Origin: Allobosea sp. LC85
Lineage (GTDB): Bacteria; Pseudomonadota; Alphaproteobacteria; Rhizobiales; Beijerinckiaceae
DNA: 64,000 bases
Direction of reading: 5' to 3'
Assembly: GCF_000735605.1 (NCBI RefSeq)
Contig: NZ_JPKG01000059.1
Coordinates: 186,001-250,000, forward strand
Positions 59,401 to 64,000 of the stretch are shown in pieces (within the stretch, counting starts at the first letter, position 1; every line of letters starts with the position of its first letter). Below the pieces are notes generated by a model. It was given only the letters and a program-made list of their open reading frames with translations. It did not search any database and was not told the DNA's origin. A program made the position numbers and the translations under genes.

Positions 59401-60942
59401 TTATTTGCGCCCGCCCATCATCGAGCCGAGCACCCCACGCAGGATGGCCGAGCCGATCTGGCGCCCCATCGTCGAGGCGGCCGAACGGGCGGCCGACGTA
59501 ATGATCTTCTCCGTCATGCTTGGCGGAATCCGTCCGCCACGGCTGCCCGGACCGGTCTTCGGCCGCTCGCCATTGCCGACCGCGTCGCCGAGCCAGCCGC
59601 CGATCGTATCCATGATGCCGCCGCCGCCGGTCGACGCTTCGACCGGCGAACCATCGCCGTTCAGGCCCTTGCGCTTCATCAGTTCTTCATAGGCCGAATC
59701 GCGGTCGATCATGGTGTCGTATTTCCCGGCAAAGCCGGAATCGCGCATGCACTGGGCACGCGCCTGCGGCGAGACCGGACCGACCTGCGCCATGGGTGGT
59801 GCGATCAGCGTGCGCTCGACCATGGTCGGCGTGCCCTTGCCTTCCAGTGTCGAGGTCAACGCCTCGCCGACCGCCAGCTGGGTGATCGCTTCCTCGGTCT
59901 TGAATTTCGGGTTCTGGCGGAAGGTTTCTGCGGCGGCCTTGACCGCCTTCTGATCGCGCGGCGTGAAGGCGCGCAACGCGTGCTGCACGCGGTTGCCGAG
60001 CTGGGCCAGAACCGTGTCCGGGATATCGAGCGGGTTCTGCGTGACGAAATAGACGCCGACGCCCTTCGAGCGGATCAGCCTGACGACCTGCTCGACGGCC
60101 GTCAGCAGCGCCTTCGGCGCACCGTTGAAGAGCAGGTGCGCCTCGTCGAAGAAGAAGACCAGCTTCGGCTTGTCGAGATCGCCGACCTCCGGCAGCTGCT
60201 CGAACAGCTCCGAGAGCAGCCAGAGCAGGAAAGTGGCATAGAGCCGCGGATTGGCCATCAGCTTGTCGGCCGCGAGCATGTTGATGATGCCGCGCCCGTC
60301 GCGGTCGGTCCGCATCAGGTCGTTGATGTCGAGCGCCGGCTCGCCGAAGAACAGATCGCCCTTCTGGTTTTCCAGCACCAGCAGGGCGCGCTGGATCGTC
60401 CCGACCGACTGGGCGGTGACATTGCCGTATTTCGTCGTCAGCGCCTGCGCGTTCTCGGCGATGAAGGCGAGGATCGAACGCAGATCCTTGAGGTCGAGCA
60501 GCAGCAGCTTCTGCTCGTCGGCGATGCGGAAGGCGATGTTGAGCACCCCTTCCTGCGTATCATTGAGATCAAGCAGGCGTGAGAGCAGCAGCGGGCCCAT
60601 TTCCGAGATGGTGGCGCGGACGGGATGGCCCTGCTCGCCGAACACGTCCCAGAACACGGTGGTGAACTGGTCGGGCTGGTAGGTCACGCCGATCTCCTCG
60701 GCGCGCTTGACGAAGGGCGGCTTGGAATCGCCCGGCGCGGCAACGCCGGACAGGTCGCCCTTGATGTCGGCGGCAAAGACGGGAACGCCGTGGCGCGCGA
60801 AGCCTTCGGCCAGAACCTGCAATGTCACCGTCTTGCCGGTGCCGGTTGCACCGGTGATCAGTCCGTGACGATTGGCGAGCTTGAGCAGGAGCGATTCGGG
60901 CTTCCAGCTCTTGCCGATCAGAATCGTGCCGTCATCCGCCAT
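59401..60942 (-). CDS. HerA-like ATPase, DUF853 family
   Basis: A 513-residue P-loop ATPase. Walker A is GATGTGKT near residue 31, with the preceding LANRHGLI; Walker B is KLVFFFDEAHLLF. An arginine-rich motor region (VRLIRSKGVGVYFVTQNPLD) resembles the HerA/FtsK translocases. The C-terminal third is variable and carries Gly/Ser-rich stretches (STGGGGIMDTIGGWLGD). Its exact function in bacteria is undefined; DNA processing is likely from the family. Confidence 0.92.
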   Translation of the reverse strand: MADDGTILIGKSWKPESLLLKLANRHGLITGATGTGKTVTLQVLAEGFARHGVPVFAADIKGDLSGVAAPGDSKPPFVKRAEEIGVTYQPDQFTTVFWDVFGEQGHPVRATISEMGPLLLSRLLDLNDTQEGVLNIAFRIADEQKLLLLDLKDLRSILAFIAENAQALTTKYGNVTAQSVGTIQRALLVLENQKGDLFFGEPALDINDLMRTDRDGRGIINMLAADKLMANPRLYATFLLWLLSELFEQLPEVGDLDKPKLVFFFDEAHLLFNGAPKALLTAVEQVVRLIRSKGVGVYFVTQNPLDIPDTVLAQLGNRVQHALRAFTPRDQKAVKAAAETFRQNPKFKTEEAITQLAVGEALTSTLEGKGTPTMVERTLIAPPMAQVGPVSPQARAQCMRDSGFAGKYDTMIDRDSAYEELMKRKGLNGDGSPVEASTGGGGIMDTIGGWLGDAVGNGERPKTGPGSRGGRIPPSMTEKIITSAARSAASTMGRQIGSAILRGVLGSMMGGRK

Positions 60943-61092
60943 GAGATTCGCCTATGCTGTTGTCGAAGCGTCAGGCGACGGGTGTAGCGAAACGGGCCGA
61001 CCGGCGGAAGCCTGAACCCTGTTTGATTCAGGTCGTAAATATGTAAACTATCGCCAAGCGGCGCAGGCCGACCCCTTGAAGAGGACAAATCC

Positions 61093-61485
61093 ATGGATGA
61101 ACTGATCTCCCGCATCATGACGGCTTCCGGTCTCGATGAAGGCCTTGCCCGCAAGGCGATCGGCATCATCCTCGCCTTCCTGCAGAAGGAAGGTCCGGCC
61201 GCCGAGATCGAGCAGTTGATGTCGGCCCTGCCCGGAGCACAGGAGCTCGCCAATGCCGCCAATGGAGGCAAAGGCGGCCTGATGGGCATGGTCGGTGGCC
61301 TGATGGGCGGTGGCGGTGGCGGTGGCGTCATGGCGCTCGGCGGGCAGTTGATGGGCGCCGGGCTCTCGATGGGCCAGATCCAGAGCGTGTCCAAGGAGAT
61401 GTTCGCGGTCGGCCGCGAAAAAGCCGGCGAAGATGCGATGGGCGCGATCGTCGGAGCGATTCCGGGGCTCGGCCAGTTCGTCTGA
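61093..61485 (+). CDS. Small glycine-rich helical protein (DUF2267-like)
   Basis: A 130-residue protein. The N-terminus is helical (MDELISRIMTASGLDEGLAR); the middle has a run of glycine and methionine (GMVGGLMGGGGGGGVMAL); the C-terminal helix is VSKEMFAVGREKAGEDAMGA. Similar short proteins in Alphaproteobacteria are annotated DUF2267 or DUF937-like. There is no signal or membrane segment. GAAGAGGAC precedes the ATG. It is divergent from the HerA-like gene and followed by a strong terminator, so it is a monocistronic gene. Confidence 0.78.
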   Translation: MDELISRIMTASGLDEGLARKAIGIILAFLQKEGPAAEIEQLMSALPGAQELANAANGGKGGLMGMVGGLMGGGGGGGVMALGGQLMGAGLSMGQIQSVSKEMFAVGREKAGEDAMGAIVGAIPGLGQFV

Positions 61486-61508
61486 TCCCGTTTCCGGCTT
61501 GAGTATCG

Positions 61509-61536
61509 AACGCCGCCCGGCACCGGGCGGCGTTTT
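61509..61536 (+). terminator. Rho-independent terminator after the small glycine-rich gene
   Basis: AACGCCGCCC and GGGCGGCGTT pair around GGCACC at 61509-61534; the T-run TTTT falls at 61533-61536. It lies 23 bases after the stop codon. Confidence 0.92.
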
Positions 61537-61655
61537 CGATTCGCCCTGGGATTTGCGCACGCGGCGTTGGACGAAGTAGGGATGGCGGTGCGTCTGCGCA
61601 CGTGGCATCACGCATTCGCAATTGCAGCATGCCGCAAGCAGGGAGACCGGCGCGC

Positions 61656-63650
61656 ATGAACTCGGCCTCGATATCCGATCTGCCCTTCATGGAAGCCTTT
61701 CCGCGGCCCGATCAGGCGCAGTGGCGTGCAGCCGTCGACAAGGTCCTGAAGGGCGCCGATTTCGAGAAGCGCCTCGTCGCGCGAACCGCAGACGGCATCC
61801 GGATCGAGCCGCTCTATGCAGCAGTCAGCCCGCAGGCGCGGCCGTCGCGATCACAGGCCGGGCGCTGGCATGTCAGCACGCGGGTCGACCATCCTTCCCC
61901 CGCTGAGGCGCGCGATCTGGCGCTGGCCGATCTCGAAGGCGGCGCGGACTCCCTCGTTCTCAGCTTTGCAGGCGCTCGCGCGGCCCGCGGCTACGGGCTC
62001 GTCGCCGATGATGTCGCCGCGCTGGATGCCGCACTCGACGGCGTGATGCTCGACCTGATCAGCCTGAGGATCGACCCCGCTGCGGGCGGCCGCATCAACG
62101 CGCTGCTGCTTGCCGCGCTTGTCGAACGTCGTGGAATAGACCCCGCGACGACGACAATCGACTTCGGACTCGACCCGGTCGGCATCCTGGCCAGCCGGGG
62201 CGCATTCGCGGCCTCCTGGCCCGAGATCGGTCGCCGCCTCGTCGAAACCATCGCAGCGCTGAAGGCGCGCGGCTTCGCCGGACCGTTCCTTACGGCCGAT
62301 GCACGCCCCTATCATGAGGCTGGCGCGACCGAGGCGCAGGAGCTCGGCGCGGCCATGGCGACCGCGGTTGCCTATCTGCGCGCGCTGGAAGCCGGCGGCA
62401 TGCCCCTCGATCAGGCCCGCGACGCCATGTCCTTCATTCTCGTCGCCGATACCGACGAGTTCATGACCATCGCCAAGTTCCGCGCCGCGCGGCTGCTCTG
62501 GCAGCGCGTGCAGCAGGCCTGCGGGCTTGAGCCCAAGCCCATGGTGCTGAACGCCGAGACGGCATGGCGCTCGCTGACCCGGCGCGACCCCTGGGTCAAT
62601 CTGCTGCGTGCGACGGTCGCGACCTTCTCGGCCGGAATCGGCGGGGCAGATTCTCTCACCGTCCTGCCATTCACCGCCGCGCTCGGCCTGCCCGATGGCT
62701 TCGCCCGCCGGGTCGCCCGCAACACCCAGCTCGTCCTGCTGGAGGAGGCCAATCTCTGGCGCGTCGCCGACCCTGCCGCGGGAGCCGGCGGTTTTGAGGC
62801 TCTGACGCAGGCGCTGTGCGAACAGGCCTGGACCAAGTTGCAGGATCTGGAGCGCGAAGCCAGTGGTGATCAGCCCGGCATCGTCGCGGCACTCGCCAAT
62901 GGACATGTCCAGCAGGGCCTTGCCCGCCAGCGCGACGTCCGCGCCAAAGCCATCGCGACCCGCCGCGAGCCGATCACCGGGACCAGCGAGTTCCCGAATC
63001 TGGCGGAGGCTCCGGTCAGGGTGCTCGAGATTGCGCCGGTCAAGCGGACAGGATCGTCGCCGTCCTCGACCAGGGCAGCCGATCAGAACCAGGCGGCCCT
63101 GATCGACAAGCTTGCAGAGGGCGCAACGCGCGCCGACGCCACGACGGCCCCAGAACAGGATGGGCTGAAGGTCGCCCCCCTCCCCTCGGCGCGGCTTGCG
63201 GAGGCTTTCGAGGCCCTTCGCGACAAGGCGGATATGCTGACGCAGGAGCGCGGCACGCGTCCGACCGTTTTCCTCGCGACGCTGGGCCCCGTCTCCGACT
63301 TCACGGCGCGTGCCGGCTTTGCCCGGAACCTGTTCGAGGCCGGTGGCCTGTCGACTCCCGGCCATGACGGCTTCCCCGGCAATGGCGGGACCGACATGGC
63401 GGCGCTGGTCGCGGCTTATCAGGCTTCGGGCGCACGGCTCGCCTGCCTCTGTGGCTCGGATCCCGGCTATGCGGCCGAGGCGGTTGCCGCCTCGGAGGCC
63501 TTGCGCGCCCAGGGCGCAACGGTCTGGCTCGCCGGCAAGCCCGGCGAACTCGAGCATGCGTTGAACCAGGCCGGCGTAGCCGCGTTCATTTTTGCGGGAG
63601 CCGATGTCGTCGCCACGCTTGAACAGGCGCAGGCGATCGCGGCCGCCTGA
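61656..63650 (+). CDS. mutA: Methylmalonyl-CoA mutase small (beta) subunit
   Basis: A 664-residue mutase-like protein. The N-terminal TIM barrel is recognisable (FEKRLVARTADGIRIEPLY, ILVADTDEFMTIAKFRAARL, PWVNLLRATVATFSAGIGG). The C-terminal Rossmann domain lacks the cobalamin DxHxxG motif: at the expected site the sequence is GPVSDFTARAGFARN. That is typical of the non-catalytic small subunit. The catalytic MutB is not in the window. I use ATG 61656 behind AGGGAGACC; a GTG at 61602 is also in frame. The pathway converts methylmalonyl-CoA to succinyl-CoA in propionate use. Confidence 0.9.
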   Translation: MNSASISDLPFMEAFPRPDQAQWRAAVDKVLKGADFEKRLVARTADGIRIEPLYAAVSPQARPSRSQAGRWHVSTRVDHPSPAEARDLALADLEGGADSLVLSFAGARAARGYGLVADDVAALDAALDGVMLDLISLRIDPAAGGRINALLLAALVERRGIDPATTTIDFGLDPVGILASRGAFAASWPEIGRRLVETIAALKARGFAGPFLTADARPYHEAGATEAQELGAAMATAVAYLRALEAGGMPLDQARDAMSFILVADTDEFMTIAKFRAARLLWQRVQQACGLEPKPMVLNAETAWRSLTRRDPWVNLLRATVATFSAGIGGADSLTVLPFTAALGLPDGFARRVARNTQLVLLEEANLWRVADPAAGAGGFEALTQALCEQAWTKLQDLEREASGDQPGIVAALANGHVQQGLARQRDVRAKAIATRREPITGTSEFPNLAEAPVRVLEIAPVKRTGSSPSSTRAADQNQAALIDKLAEGATRADATTAPEQDGLKVAPLPSARLAEAFEALRDKADMLTQERGTRPTVFLATLGPVSDFTARAGFARNLFEAGGLSTPGHDGFPGNGGTDMAALVAAYQASGARLACLCGSDPGYAAEAVAASEALRAQGATVWLAGKPGELEHALNQAGVAAFIFAGADVVATLEQAQAIAAA

Positions 63651-63666
63651 TCTGGAGAGCATTGCC

Positions 63667-64000
63667 GTGACACCCATCGCCCTTACCATTGCCGGCTCCG
63701 ATTCCAGCGGCGGCGCCGGGATTCAAGCCGATCTCAAGACCTTTGCGGCGCATCAGGTCTATGGCGCCAGCGTCATTGTCGCGCTGACCGCACAGAACAC
63801 CACCGGCGTCACCGCCATCCATGCCGTGCCGGCCGATTTCGTCGCCCAGCAGATCGACGCCGTCTTTTCCGATCTCGACGTGGCAGCGGTGAAAATCGGC
63901 ATGCTCGCCACGGCCGAACTGATCGAGACGGTTGCCGCGGGCCTGGTGCGGCACAAGGCCCGCAACATCGTGCTCGATCCGGTCATGGTCGCGGCTTCAG
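63667..64000 (+). CDS. thiD: Hydroxymethylpyrimidine/phosphomethylpyrimidine kinase, 5' part
   Basis: GTG at 63667 opens about 111 codons of a ThiD protein, cut by the window end. The typical N-terminus IALTIAGSDSSGGAGIQADL, VYGASVIVALTAQNT and the VKIGMLATAEL block are clear. ThiD phosphorylates the pyrimidine precursor of thiamine twice. GGAGAG lies 7 bases before the GTG. It starts 16 bases after the mutase gene, so it may be read from the same transcript, although the functions differ. Confidence 0.95.
   Translation, partial: MTPIALTIAGSDSSGGAGIQADLKTFAAHQVYGASVIVALTAQNTTGVTAIHAVPADFVAQQIDAVFSDLDVAAVKIGMLATAELIETVAAGLVRHKARNIVLDPVMVAAS

Noticed and set aside
61027..61056. Sigma-70 promoter before the small glycine-rich gene
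   Set aside because: TTGATT and TAAACT-like hexamers are present, but spacing is 15 bases and the match is poor, so I did not list it.

Overview
The window is about 64 kb of GC-rich, densely packed bacterial chromosome. Its gene content points to an alphaproteobacterium of the order Hyphomicrobiales (Rhizobiales). The evidence is a cycHJKL-degP block next to a feuPQ-like two-component pair, a nasT/nasS nitrate regulator pair, a urease cluster with a fused ureAB gene, and dispersed palindromic repeats of a type seen in this order. A Bosea-like genus is possible, but that is an impression and not a proof. There is no tRNA, rRNA, CRISPR array, transposase or prophage in the window; this is core and metabolic-accessory chromosome.

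Region 1 (1-9 kb): a SAM-dependent methyltransferase, then a carbohydrate-uptake module. The module is an ABC importer (binding protein, ATPase, two permeases) flanked by two FCD-type GntR regulators, with uxuA (mannonate dehydratase) downstream of the second. Together these suggest uptake and breakdown of a hexuronate or aldonate. A small GIY-YIG gene between palindromic repeats follows. Region 2 (9-23 kb): a lone phnM homologue, then a seven-gene nitrate assimilation operon on the minus strand (nrtA, FAD reductase, nasA, nrtB, nrtC, nirA, cysJ-like reductase). Its leader is unusually easy to read: two NtrC-like sites, a sigma-54 promoter, two ANTAR-type hexaloop hairpins and a terminator. 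The regulators nasT (ANTAR antiterminator) and nasS (nitrate sensor) lie immediately upstream.

Region 3 (22.8-32.3 kb): urease, in two blocks. Block one is a small monooxygenase-like gene, ureE with a very His-rich tail, ureF, ureG and a HupE/UreJ nickel permease. Block two is ureD, an acidic-tailed unknown protein, fused ureAB, a 28-codon ORF and ureC. Two orphan ABC binding-protein genes separate the blocks. Nitrate reduction and urea hydrolysis both yield ammonium, so regions 2 and 3 together form a nitrogen-scavenging district. Region 4 (32.3-41.7 kb): a PfkB kinase with an aldose epimerase, glyoxalase I, a CDF cation exporter, aminopeptidase N, and a PleC/DivJ-like histidine kinase with a CtrA-like box and a cluster of GANTC sites upstream.

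Region 5 (41.7-55.2 kb): glnE, an OmpR-type two-component pair, a single-PDZ DegP-like protease ended by a strong terminator, the cytochrome c maturation operon cycHJKL, then feuQ, feuP and a small exported protein placed like FeuN. Region 6 (55.2-64 kb): two tandem secreted trypsin-like proteases, a LOG-family hydrolase overlapping an M20 peptidase, a HerA-like ATPase, a small glycine-rich protein, the small subunit of methylmalonyl-CoA mutase, and the start of thiD, which runs off the window.
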